Shown: positions 1-6,951 of the stretch, one piece after another | Position numbering within the stretch: position 1 is the stretch's first letter | How the letters are laid out: the number at the start of each line of letters is the position of its first letter | Source: Methylomarinum sp. | Lineage (GTDB): Bacteria > Pseudomonadota > Gammaproteobacteria > Methylococcales > Methylomonadaceae | Assembly (NCBI GenBank): GCA_013139755.1 | Contig: WTAG01000070.1 | Location: forward strand, 1-7,826 | Direction: 5' to 3' | Length of the DNA: 7,826 bases | Notes under the pieces: generated by a model | Databases searched by the model: none | Seen by the model: only the letters and a program-made list of their open reading frames with translations | What the model was told of the DNA's origin: nothing | Translations under genes and position numbers: made by a program

Positions 1-59
1 ATAGCCCATGCTTACAACCAAAAATAACCGATTAAAAAAAAGGCCAATTGTGTTTTTAA

Positions 60-254
60 TACCCTTCCTGGAAAAGTTATATTGAATTCTGGGGCTATGA
101 TAATGATGAAAAATACTTAGCCAGAAAACAGAAAAAACAGGAGATTTATCAAAAATACAATTTTGATTTGATTGAATTGACTGATGAAGAGGTGTTGAAT
201 TTGGATGATATTTTGCCGAGGTTATTGCTGAAGTTTGGAGTTCAAGCTTTTTGA
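60..254 (+). pseudogene. C-terminal remnant of a possible nuclease-like protein
   Basis: An open plus-strand frame of 64 codons ends at TGA 252-254 and reads as a plausible protein C-terminus, with YIEFWG, then KYLARKQKKQEIYQKY, then DLIEL and a tail ending KFGVQAF. It has no usable start: the frame is closed by TAA at 57-59. Just upstream, the +1 frame reads LPGKV (64-78) immediately before YIEFWG, as if one T had been lost near position 78. That frame is itself closed by TAA at 25-27. This looks like a frameshifted, truncated gene. The IEFWG strand followed by a Lys/Tyr-rich helix and a DLIEL strand recalls C-terminal restriction-endonuclease-like domains in hypothetical or helicase-associated proteins, but that assignment is from memory and weak. 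It runs opposite to the mxa genes and is unrelated to them. Confidence 0.5.
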
Positions 255-426
255 TTCAGAAATGTAGGGTGCTCGTATGTTCTGAAAAAAATCAGATGTC
301 GTTACGTTTTTCACTTATGACTTGAACCTCTAATTTTTAATTAGGCGATATTTGTTTTAATCGAATCGATGTTTCTGCATACACGGTATAAATTAGCACC
401 TTTTTTCCCTGCTTTACAAACCTAAA

Positions 427-1398
427 CTAAAATCTCATTGAACCAAACACTCTCAAAGCTGGAAAATAAACCAAACTCAATAATAGTAATGTAAAAACTG
501 CAAAATAGGGGCGACTATCAGACAACACTTGCTGTTGCTTAGCAAACCTTGGTGTTTGTAGTGCTTTGCTGAGTAATTCTTTGTTTTCTAAACGATGATA
601 AGACCAATCAACTTCTTTGCTGAGTTGTTCTAAATAAGGTTCATATAAACGGGTTAAATGTTGGTCGCCACTCACCTTGGAGCTACCGAAAGGCGCATTA
701 CGCGCATTGTAACCTTCTACAGGAACGGATGAAGTGGGTGCCATGCCAAATGTTGAGCGATGAGGAACATCATCTTGTTTATAAAATCCTTTCTGTTGAC
801 CTTGGTTGTTATATTTAGGGATGGGAACATTTTGTAAGCCTCCTACACCGACTAACAGCCCTTTCAGCTTGCCTTTTAAATCACTGAAATCTGTTTTATA
901 GCGAGGATTTACAGGCGGTGCTTCTTGTCCATCGGTAAAAAAAACAATGTGACTGCCGCTATCTTGTAATTGTGTGATGGTACTAGCAAGCCCTTTACTG
1001 ATACGGCTATCAGCAGCCCATGCCATTCGCCAGTCTATGCTATCAATCACACGGTTAATTTCTGTATAAGATGAGCAAACTTCGATAGGTTCAAACAATA
1101 GCGTTGAATTTCTTTCAGTAAAAAGACCTAAGCCGACTTTGGATTGACAGGGGAGTTTTAATATCAGCTCATTCAGTGCCTGTTTAACAAATTGTAGCCG
1201 ACTAACCGCTTCATCTTTTAGCTGGTAATCTCTAGCATTCATGCTCCGTGTTATATCAACAATAAAGGTAAAGTTATAAACAGGCTGGTTTTTGATTACC
1301 TGAGGTTTTATAAATAGGGCAAGCATAGACAGTAAAGCAATGCTTAAACAATAAAACCGGTAATCTTTCAGATTTTTTGATAGCTGTTGTAGGCTCAT
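427..1398 (-). CDS. mxaL: MxaL, vWA-domain methanol dehydrogenase accessory protein
   Basis: The likely start is the ATG at 1396-1398, giving 323 residues. An in-frame ATG at 1521 exists but would lie deep inside mxaK, and the chosen start falls 4 bp after the mxaK stop. The protein has an N-terminal membrane segment (about residues 16-31), a von Willebrand A domain beginning with FIVDITRSM, and a C-terminal membrane segment (about 297-317). The metal-site motif is DxTxS (D48, T50, S52) rather than the usual DxSxS. MxaL is one of the membrane-anchored proteins that, with MxaA, MxaC, MxaK, MxaR and MxaS, are needed to make active calcium-containing methanol dehydrogenase; the exact role is unresolved. 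Naming rests on the vWA architecture and on being last in the order R-S-A-C-K-L. It is the final mxa gene in this window. Confidence 0.88.
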   Translation of the reverse strand: MSLQQLSKNLKDYRFYCLSIALLSMLALFIKPQVIKNQPVYNFTFIVDITRSMNARDYQLKDEAVSRLQFVKQALNELILKLPCQSKVGLGLFTERNSTLLFEPIEVCSSYTEINRVIDSIDWRMAWAADSRISKGLASTITQLQDSGSHIVFFTDGQEAPPVNPRYKTDFSDLKGKLKGLLVGVGGLQNVPIPKYNNQGQQKGFYKQDDVPHRSTFGMAPTSSVPVEGYNARNAPFGSSKVSGDQHLTRLYEPYLEQLSKEVDWSYHRLENKELLSKALQTPRFAKQQQVLSDSRPYFAVFTLLLLSLVYFPALRVFGSMRF

Positions 1399-1402
1399 AG
1401 GG

Positions 1403-1966
1403 TTATGGTAATCCTCGCGGAAAGCCGGGTACGGTAGCCCATAGTTTTGCTTTTTTTTCAGGAATAGGATCATCCTTTTCCATGGTGATACGATCCATTT
1501 CTGGCAATAATCGCATGGCAACTTCTAAATTATATTTTGCATCCCAATAATGACTGTCTAGTGCCAAAGCTTGTCGATAGGCTTGTTTTGCCAAAGCGGT
1601 CAGTGCCGTTGCTTCATTAATTTGCATGGATTCAGCAAGCTCAATGGCTTCTTCTAAATAGGTGTTGCCTAGGTTATAACGACTGATGGCTTGTATTTTC
1701 TGACTGCCCTGATTAATAATTTGGCTTAAACTGGTTTGTGCTTCTTTATAGCGATGTTTCTTTTTCAGGTAAGTTGCCCGCGCCAAATGTATCTCTGGAA
1801 CACTGTTTTTTATTTGCTCAGGCTTTATGTCTTTACCTTTATTTAACTGAGAGATCAATTGATTGCTATTGGCTATTTGATAGCAAGAAAAAGTACTTTG
1901 CAAGGCAACTGTTGAAGCAATTATTAAAGCTCCCCAGATAGTATAGTGACGGATAGTTTTTATCAT
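1403..1966 (-). CDS. mxaK: MxaK, TPR-like methanol dehydrogenase accessory protein
   Basis: The gene encodes 187 residues. An N-terminal hydrophobic segment (about residues 8-25) probably anchors it to the inner membrane. The rest is helical with repeat-like stretches, such as YKEAQTSLSQII, AISRYNLGNTYLEEA and AYRQALALDSHYWDAKYNLE, typical of TPR-type helical hairpins used for protein contacts. Its ATG (1964-1966) overlaps the mxaC stop as ATGA, so it is translationally coupled to mxaC. Position between mxaC and mxaL, size and architecture fit MxaK, part of the set required for calcium incorporation into methanol dehydrogenase. The family is poorly conserved, so the name depends largely on gene order. 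A TPR protein next to two vWA proteins also resembles the Bat/BatB-like MoxR-associated operons. Confidence 0.85.
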   Translation of the reverse strand: MIKTIRHYTIWGALIIASTVALQSTFSCYQIANSNQLISQLNKGKDIKPEQIKNSVPEIHLARATYLKKKHRYKEAQTSLSQIINQGSQKIQAISRYNLGNTYLEEAIELAESMQINEATALTALAKQAYRQALALDSHYWDAKYNLEVAMRLLPEMDRITMEKDDPIPEKKAKLWATVPGFPRGLP

Positions 1967-2946
1967 GGGCGTGCCTCGGCAAGTTTAAATACCAATAACA
2001 GACTAATAAAGAGACTAGCTAATAAATAGCACGGGGTTGACAGGTCTTGTTTAGGGATTTTTTCTACATAATGTAAGGGCATGTCTTCTAATTTATTAAT
2101 ATCATTAATCGCTTCTTGCACCGCATCGGGATTTTCTGCCTGATAAGCTTTATAGGGGATACCTAAACTAGTAAAAAATAAATGTAAATAGCGTTCGGGC
2201 ATGGCACCTGCATTATCGTCGCGTGGATTGTCTGGTTTTTCGTATAGACCAGGGCTATTTTCACTGCGCATAAAAATCCAGTACAAACGAATGTTCAGTC
2301 GCTTAACCCAGCGTCTTATTATTGCCTCGTTCTCTGGGTCAACCACTGCCGCACCATCAGACACTAACAGGATAATACGCGAGCCAGTTTGTGAGTTTTG
2401 TTGTTGAAAAAAAGACAAGCCCATAGTCAGGCCTTTGCTGATATTGGTGTAGGCTAATGCGGGTAAATCTGTAGCAGACACTGCGGCAAGTACAGCTTGT
2501 TTGTTTTCTGTCAGTGGCATAAAAAATAAGGGGGAGGTACTGTATCCCGCCACCCCAATTCGGTCATGCTCTCGCTGATTAATAAACTCAGTGAGTAATC
2601 GTTTGGCTGCACTGGCTTTTGATTCTTCGCTACCATCGGGTGCTTTGCCCGCATAGGTATAATCCATACTTTTACTTCTATCCAGTAATAATACGATATG
2701 GGCACCATATCCAATGCGTTCTTTACTTTGTTTGCCACGGTTTAAACCCGCTAAAGCTAAAACCAGACAAGTAATCGCCGCCATAGCGATCAACTTTATC
2801 AACACAGAAAAAAAGGTAGAGAACGCATCGGCTGGTATTATTTGTATCGAGGGGTAGCTATTATGACTCACACCATTATTAAATAAGGGTAATAAGGTCA
2901 GAACTAAAGCAAACAATACCCAAGGGTAATCTACAGCAAGGTTCAT
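1963..2946 (-). CDS. mxaC: MxaC, vWA-domain methanol dehydrogenase accessory protein
   Basis: I place the start at ATG 2944-2946, which overlaps the mxaA stop as ATGA and gives 327 residues. A longer frame from 2982 would intrude into mxaA without reason. The architecture is two N-terminal membrane segments (about residues 8-22 and 45-68), a von Willebrand A domain starting IVLLLDRSKSM with a complete DxSxS metal motif (D89, S91, S93), and one C-terminal membrane segment (about 304-321). The vWA domain should therefore lie on one side of the inner membrane between anchors, as in BatA-type partners of MoxR ATPases. MxaC belongs to the set required for maturation (calcium insertion) of methanol dehydrogenase. 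Gene order (A-C-K-L) and architecture support the name. Confidence 0.9.
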   Translation of the reverse strand: MNLAVDYPWVLFALVLTLLPLFNNGVSHNSYPSIQIIPADAFSTFFSVLIKLIAMAAITCLVLALAGLNRGKQSKERIGYGAHIVLLLDRSKSMDYTYAGKAPDGSEESKASAAKRLLTEFINQREHDRIGVAGYSTSPLFFMPLTENKQAVLAAVSATDLPALAYTNISKGLTMGLSFFQQQNSQTGSRIILLVSDGAAVVDPENEAIIRRWVKRLNIRLYWIFMRSENSPGLYEKPDNPRDDNAGAMPERYLHLFFTSLGIPYKAYQAENPDAVQEAINDINKLEDMPLHYVEKIPKQDLSTPCYLLASLFISLLLVFKLAEARP

Positions 2947-3842
2947 CGCTTGCCTCGTTCTATTTGCAAACAATGTTGACACAAGGTTTTTATTTTATTA
3001 TTTTCAATTTCATTACAGCGACTGGCAGCGCTAAAATGGTGCTGATTTGAGTAATTAAAAAACCAAATCAGTTCACTATGGAGCTGCTGATAATTTGGAA
3101 ACCGTTGATAAAAATCGCTCAACTGATGCTTAAATAAAGGTTTACCATTCAAATTATTTAACGCCTTGTGCATAATATTCAGCATATTAGCTAAGTCATT
3201 TCCTGGTGATTTAGCTAATTGTCGCGCAGGTCGTTTGAATATCTGATATTTCGGTAAAAAGGTAAATACACCATAAAGCCAGGCCAAATAAATAGCTAAT
3301 AGACCGCCAATAAACAAACTCAATATCAAACGATTAAGCGAAGTGTGGTTATCCAATAAAGGCGCAGGAGTATCTGCACGCATATACTCTTTGCCATCAT
3401 TTTTTCGGACGGCCAATTCTCGTAGAGGTGCGCTAGTAAAATGCCAGCGTGGAACTGTTTTTTCTATGATATTGCCAAACTGCCTGAATTGTAGAGTAAA
3501 TTTGGGAAGTTCAAGCATTTTTACTTCTAAAGGTGCATAAAAAAGTTGATAGGTCAGGTCAATTTGATAGCGAATACCCTCTCGAATATTACTTTGCTCG
3601 ATTTTAATCTTATTTAAATTAAGCCAGCGATTAATCTCACCTTTTGCGGGAATACTGCTGTATTGCAATGCTAACCCCTTTCTAACCTCTATAATAATAC
3701 GCTGCTTTATTTCATCACCAATGACATAACCAAAAGGACGGGGGGTTTGCACTTGAAAGTGTGCCACTGGGTCATTAAGTGAGCTAGAGCAACTATTCAA
3801 TATCAAGCCGATAAAAAAAACAAAAACTGTCTTATACCACAT
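2943..3842 (-). CDS. mxaA: MxaA, membrane-anchored methanol dehydrogenase accessory protein
   Basis: The most likely start is ATG 3840-3842, which gives 299 residues. It lies 4 bp after the mxaS stop, has AGGG about 9 bases upstream, and puts a signal sequence at the very N-terminus; an earlier in-frame ATG at 3926 would hide that signal. The first 17 residues are hydrophobic and end ILNSC, so Cys18 may be a lipidated cysteine, although Asn at -2 is not ideal for a lipobox. A predicted periplasmic, beta-rich region (about 25-165) is followed by a membrane segment (about 169-192) and a roughly 100-residue C-terminal domain, presumably cytoplasmic. MxaA is classically required for calcium insertion into methanol dehydrogenase. 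The name is supported by its place between mxaS and mxaC and by the signal-domain-TM-domain layout. Confidence 0.88.
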   Translation of the reverse strand: MWYKTVFVFFIGLILNSCSSSLNDPVAHFQVQTPRPFGYVIGDEIKQRIIIEVRKGLALQYSSIPAKGEINRWLNLNKIKIEQSNIREGIRYQIDLTYQLFYAPLEVKMLELPKFTLQFRQFGNIIEKTVPRWHFTSAPLRELAVRKNDGKEYMRADTPAPLLDNHTSLNRLILSLFIGGLLAIYLAWLYGVFTFLPKYQIFKRPARQLAKSPGNDLANMLNIMHKALNNLNGKPLFKHQLSDFYQRFPNYQQLHSELIWFFNYSNQHHFSAASRCNEIENNKIKTLCQHCLQIERGKR

Positions 3843-3846
3843 ATTA

Positions 3847-4698
3847 TTACCCTGTAAGCTGTAAGAAATACTGGCTAATGGATTCGGCACGATAGCCTTG
3901 ATCCATAAATAAAGGTTCACAACCAAAACTTCTAAAGCAATGCTGTAATTGTTGTTTTCTTAGCCTAAATGCAGATTGAATTTTATTTCTCAGGGATGGA
4001 CGCATCCACAAGGTACGTGTTTGACCTTGTTCTAAATCAGAAAATTTCACCAGCCCCCAGCGGGGTAGATCATCGCTTTCTTTTTTATCCCATAACACCA
4101 GAGGAATCACTGTATGTTTATTCAGCCTTTGCATTTGTTGTTGAATCATTTTAATAGGCATATAACAATCAGATAACAGGAACACCAAGGCAGAGCTATT
4201 TGGTAGATAATCAGCTGCCTGTAATAAGCTATCCGCCTGCCCAGTGAATACAGTTGTTTGAATCCGGTTAGCTATTTCATTAACTCGCCCGTGCTGTAGA
4301 TTGGCAGGGGAAATAAGTAATTGAGAGTCAACAGTTTGACCACAACCAACAAAACCAAAACGATCCCCCGTTGCATGAGCCGATTTAGCGACTGAGAGTA
4401 GGCAATCAACAAGGGCATGCTGTTTATTGTAGTGCCCCTGATAGCCCATGGATGCAGATAAGTCAGCCAGTAAAAACACGTCCAGCTGTGACTGTTGTTG
4501 AAAGGTCTTGACTTGATACTGAGAAAAAGGATTAAGCAGACTAGCTCTTAAATCAATGTGCCTAGGATCGGGAGCAGAAATCAATGGCTTGTGATGCTTA
4601 AACAAAAGTCCATTGCCTACCGCTTTACCTGCATGAGCACCTGGAAACACCTTATATTGTGCGGCTCTGCGGTAATAAAAAATATTGTTTTCTATCAT
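3847..4698 (-). CDS. mxaS: MxaS, DUF58-family methanol dehydrogenase accessory protein
   Basis: The gene encodes 283 residues with no signal peptide or membrane segment, so it is probably cytoplasmic. It shows the DUF58 hallmark: a RHIDLRASLLNP stretch (about residues 46-57), then a hydrophobic strand leading to DLSASM (D79, S81, S83), the DxSxS metal motif of the vWA-like fold. DUF58 proteins are regularly encoded beside MoxR ATPases and are thought to act as their partners; here the ATPase is MxaR. MxaS is part of the maturation set for methanol dehydrogenase. The start ATG lies 11 bp after the preceding membrane-protein gene, with only a weak GTAAG just upstream as a ribosome site, so translation may depend on coupling to that gene. 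Confidence 0.9.
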   Translation of the reverse strand: MIENNIFYYRRAAQYKVFPGAHAGKAVGNGLLFKHHKPLISAPDPRHIDLRASLLNPFSQYQVKTFQQQSQLDVFLLADLSASMGYQGHYNKQHALVDCLLSVAKSAHATGDRFGFVGCGQTVDSQLLISPANLQHGRVNEIANRIQTTVFTGQADSLLQAADYLPNSSALVFLLSDCYMPIKMIQQQMQRLNKHTVIPLVLWDKKESDDLPRWGLVKFSDLEQGQTRTLWMRPSLRNKIQSAFRLRKQQLQHCFRSFGCEPLFMDQGYRAESISQYFLQLTG

Positions 4699-4709
4699 CT
4701 TACAACTGA

Positions 4710-5339
4710 TTAAGATTGATTAATAACAAGCATGACAAATGCAATGGACAATAATAGATACACTGGGATGCTATATTTTAAAGGGCTGGTCACAATCAGT
4801 TTAACAACACCTGAGTAATTTTTATGTTGCCGGTTGTACAGTGATTCACCCAATAACCAAAGCAGTGAGTTAGCAATAATTAATGCTCCGATGCTTAATA
4901 AACTCGCCTCGGTAAACAAAAAGGATTTGTCGGTTAATAGCTCTGCTCGTTCATTGGTATGAATTAAGTTTGCCATCAATATGCCCAGTATTAATGCACC
5001 CTCATCAAAAGCAACCAGAAAAAAACCATAGCTGAAGAAACGAAAACGTTGGCAACTTGGTTTGAACTGGGGTGAGCGTTGAGCCAGATAAACAAGCGGA
5101 AGGCTCAGGCAAAACAGTAACAAGCCGATAATACTGATTAATGCCCAGAATTTAACCCCAATAGCCGAGTTAAGCGAGGTTGTGTAATAAGAAGCATAAG
5201 AAATACCACTAAAATTATCTAAACGCCCAGCAATAATGGCACAGACAAACCCGACACCTGACCAGTTTAAATAGACTGCCAGTAAATCGTTGAAGCCACT
5301 TTCTGGGGTAATTGCTTTAAAAAATGCTTGTTTAGTCAT
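4710..5339 (-). CDS. Unrecognised multi-pass membrane protein inside the mxa cluster
   Basis: The gene encodes 209 residues that I do not recognise. Hydrophobicity suggests four or five membrane segments, roughly at residues 24-39, 64-86, 101-124, 140-163 and 187-206. A short positively charged loop (about 90-101, with RSPQFKPSCQRFRF) follows the second segment. No catalytic or cofactor motif is obvious; a single Glu/Asp pair (FDEG, about 111-114) sits inside a membrane segment and could be functional. It has the same orientation as the mxa genes, ends 11 bp before mxaS, and starts at ATG 5337-5339 with only a poor ribosome site (GGAAT about 10 bases upstream). In the textbook order mxaR is followed directly by mxaS, so this gene is either an extra member of the cluster or a later insertion. 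A maturation or transport role is only inferred from position. Confidence 0.75.
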   Translation of the reverse strand: MTKQAFFKAITPESGFNDLLAVYLNWSGVGFVCAIIAGRLDNFSGISYASYYTTSLNSAIGVKFWALISIIGLLLFCLSLPLVYLAQRSPQFKPSCQRFRFFSYGFFLVAFDEGALILGILMANLIHTNERAELLTDKSFLFTEASLLSIGALIIANSLLWLLGESLYNRQHKNYSGVVKLIVTSPLKYSIPVYLLLSIAFVMLVINQS

Positions 5340-5380
5340 AGCTTTGTTATTCCATCATTTTTTATTAAGAATGTCTCTGG

Positions 5381-5459
5381 TTCCCACGCTCCTGCGTGGG
5401 AACCCATATCGTATTTGCGGTTGAGTTTTGTCTGCATTCCCACGCCTGAGCATGGGAAT
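5381..5459. repeat. Paired-palindrome intergenic repeat (REP/MITE-like)
   Basis: Two hairpin-forming palindromes lie in the gap between mxaR and the membrane-protein gene. The first is TTCCCACGC-TCCT-GCGTGGGAA at 5381-5402, a perfect 9-bp stem. The second is ATTCCCACGC-CTGA-GCATGGGAAT at 5436-5459, a 10-bp stem with one mismatch that becomes a G-U pair in the minus-strand transcript. The two share the core TTCCCACGC, and flanking TCTCTGG and GAATGAGG border the unit. I recall very similar dispersed repeats in methanotroph and sulfur-bacterium genomes, but the copy number in this genome cannot be seen here. Lacking a T-run, they are not classical terminators, but they could stabilise mRNA ends or attenuate transcription. 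Confidence 0.75.
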
Positions 5460-5483
5460 GAGGAATATTGAGCATTTTATTGA

Positions 5484-6497
5484 CTACGGTGCGGCAATAC
5501 CCTCAATAATGCCCGAGATTAATTCTGGCATTAGTTGTTCTTGTCGATAACTGTAAATTGGATTTAAAAAGATGCGGTGTGCCATGGTGACTTGAAATAC
5601 AGCCTGTAAATCTTCAGGTAATAATGTCTCTCGATTTTCCAGCCAAGCATTGACTTTTGCGGCACGAATTAAAAAGCTCATTCCTCTAGGGCTGGCTCCT
5701 GACTGAATTAATTGATCCATTTCTACATCAGATAATTTAATACCGTATTGTTTAGGGTGCTTACTGGCTTTCCATAAATCCAGTGCATAATTTTTTAACA
5801 TGGCACTGGGTTGAATACTTTGTTGAATCTGTTGCGCTAATTCATTCAATTGATAATAGGCAATTTTTCCTGTTTCCATTTCAGCAATCAAACTATCAAC
5901 ATCATGAAAACGGGCATTAAAAATAAGTTCTTTTAACAGACCATCATCTGCTGGCATGTCGATATTGATTTCCATCATAAATCGGTCGCGTGCAGCGGCG
6001 GGTAATTCAAAGGTTTCCTCTTTTTCTATGCGGTTTCTATCAGCAAAAACCTGTATATGAGGGAACTGATACTCTTGATTAAACGCACTGATACTTCTTT
6101 CTGCCATCACCCTAAGTAAAAGAGAGTGGACTTGAGGGCGAGCGCGGTTTATTTCATTAAAGAAAAATGTAGCCAAGCTTTCGCCTTGTTTAAGTAAAGG
6201 CCCTGGATCTACTTGTGGCTTGCCTTTATTATCAAGGTAGGTGTAATAAATCAAGTCAGCAGGCATTAAATCTATGGTGCCTTCAATCCTTTGGTAGTCA
6301 CCGCCTAGTCCTTGTGCTATCGCCCGTAACAAAGTGGTTTTACCAACACCTACACTGCCTTCTAGCAATACATGACCGCGTGCAAAAACAGAAATAACAC
6401 AATGTCTTATTGCTTGTTGTTGGCCTAAAACCGTGTGGTTAATTTGCTGCTCAAATTGTAAGGCTAAATTTCGCCAGTCGCTCAGTTGGTTATTCAA
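5484..6497 (-). CDS. mxaR: MxaR, MoxR-family AAA+ ATPase for methanol dehydrogenase maturation
   Basis: The gene encodes 337 residues of a MoxR-type AAA+ ATPase. The start is a TTG (6495-6497) with AGGG 9 bases upstream. The protein shows Walker A GSVGVGKTT (about 47-55), a Walker B region FFFNEINRA (about 111-119), a sensor/arginine region VFADRNRIEKEETF with ARDRF (about 150-173), and the C-terminal lid signature GASPRGMSFLIRAAKVNAW plus MAHRI (about 268-312). In general MoxR proteins Walker B ends DEINRA; here the Asp is Asn, which I believe is shared by other MxaR proteins but could not check. MoxR ATPases act as chaperone-like remodelers with vWA partners, here MxaS, MxaC and MxaL. Full family length with no truncation. 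It is separated from mxaI by a terminator and from the next gene by a repeat. Confidence 0.93.
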   Translation of the reverse strand: MNNQLSDWRNLALQFEQQINHTVLGQQQAIRHCVISVFARGHVLLEGSVGVGKTTLLRAIAQGLGGDYQRIEGTIDLMPADLIYYTYLDNKGKPQVDPGPLLKQGESLATFFFNEINRARPQVHSLLLRVMAERSISAFNQEYQFPHIQVFADRNRIEKEETFELPAAARDRFMMEINIDMPADDGLLKELIFNARFHDVDSLIAEMETGKIAYYQLNELAQQIQQSIQPSAMLKNYALDLWKASKHPKQYGIKLSDVEMDQLIQSGASPRGMSFLIRAAKVNAWLENRETLLPEDLQAVFQVTMAHRIFLNPIYSYRQEQLMPELISGIIEGIAAP

Positions 6498-6510
6498 AAT
6501 CTATCACCCT
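6495..6510 (-). promoter_or_regulatory. Ribosome binding site and TTG start of mxaR
   Basis: On the minus strand AGGG (6510-6507) is followed by nine bases and TTG (6497-6495). No ATG or GTG in frame gives a better start: the GTG within AGGGTGATAG is in another frame and closes after a few codons. The Shine-Dalgarno directly abuts the U-tract of the upstream terminator, so only transcripts that read through, or start nearby, carry it. A rare start codon together with a leaky terminator should keep MxaR low relative to MxaG and MxaI. Confidence 0.6.
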
Positions 6511-6543
6511 AAAAAAAACTCCAGCTTGGAGGCAAGCTGGAGT
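6511..6543 (-). terminator. Rho-independent terminator between mxaI and mxaR
   Basis: Read on the minus strand, a perfect 10-bp stem ACTCCAGCTT/AAGCTGGAGT (arms 6534-6543 and 6518-6527) is extended by one G-C pair around a GAGG-type tetraloop. It is followed at once by a run of seven or eight T (6518-6511). This is a textbook intrinsic terminator for transcription coming from mxaI. Because mxaR starts only 14 bases further on, it probably acts as a partial terminator that lowers expression of mxaR and the genes behind it relative to the structural genes. Confidence 0.88.
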
Positions 6544-6654
6544 AAACGCTTAATATTAGTCTTTACTGGAAAGCACTTTCGTATCCATTCCAGAAAGGGG
6601 CTGGTTAGGCATTAGGATCAATAACCTATCAGCACCTTACTAAGATGAGGTGTC

Positions 6655-6936
6655 TTAAATCTCATCTACATCATAAACAAAGGTACCTGTTTTTTTAAAG
6701 TGGTCTGAGCGCTGTTTATTGCGCGCTTCCATTTCATCAATTGAGGCTGATTGTTTATTCAGTTCGTTGGAATCATGCTTGGGGTCATACTTACTACCCG
6801 CTACCTTGGCTGGATAGCCTGGCTTTGGTTCCCAGCAATTTCCGGGTTCTTTACAGTTTGTACCGTCATAAGCCTGAGCTGTAAACGATGCTGATGCTGT
6901 TAATAAAACAGCGATTGTTAATAGTTGTTTTTTCAT
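6655..6936 (-). CDS. mxaI: MxaI, methanol dehydrogenase small (beta) subunit
   Basis: The gene encodes 93 residues, the usual size. A signal peptide ends at TAQA (residues 19-22), so the mature periplasmic subunit begins YDGTNC and is about 71 residues. The mature N-terminus has two cysteines (C28, C34) in the order C-KEPGN-C-WEPKPGYP, known in this family to form a disulfide. The remainder is a highly charged helix rich in Lys and Glu, which wraps around the large MxaF subunit in the known alpha2-beta2 enzyme. The start ATG has a strong AGGAG 8 bases upstream and lies 15 bp after mxaG. The enzyme oxidises methanol to formaldehyde using PQQ and calcium and passes electrons to cytochrome cL from mxaG. 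Sequence identity is clear, not only positional. Confidence 0.97.
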   Translation of the reverse strand: MKKQLLTIAVLLTASASFTAQAYDGTNCKEPGNCWEPKPGYPAKVAGSKYDPKHDSNELNKQSASIDEMEARNKQRSDHFKKTGTFVYDVDEI

Positions 6937-6951
6937 CTCTAATCTCCTGAC

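Noticed and set aside
330..344. CTAATT-TTT-AATTAG palindrome downstream of mxaL as an operon terminator
   Set aside because: The stem is only 6 bp and AT-rich, and no T-run follows on the minus strand, so it does not support a terminator call.
1399..1521. Longer N-terminus for mxaL starting at 1521
   Set aside because: It would overlap mxaK by more than 100 bases and place a charged, non-signal stretch before the membrane anchor; the ATG at 1398 fits the operon spacing.
2201..2407. Short plus-strand ORFs inside mxaC, mxaA, mxaR and other mxa genes
   Set aside because: They are antisense shadows of clear coding frames, with no ribosome sites or domain-like sequence.
3843..3926. Longer N-terminus for mxaA starting at 3926
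   Set aside because: It lies inside mxaS and buries the signal sequence that begins at the 3842 ATG.
1..4450. The 10-mer ATAGCCCATG at position 1 and again at 4441
   Set aside because: Flanking bases differ completely; a single shared 10-mer is likely chance (the second copy encodes part of MxaS).
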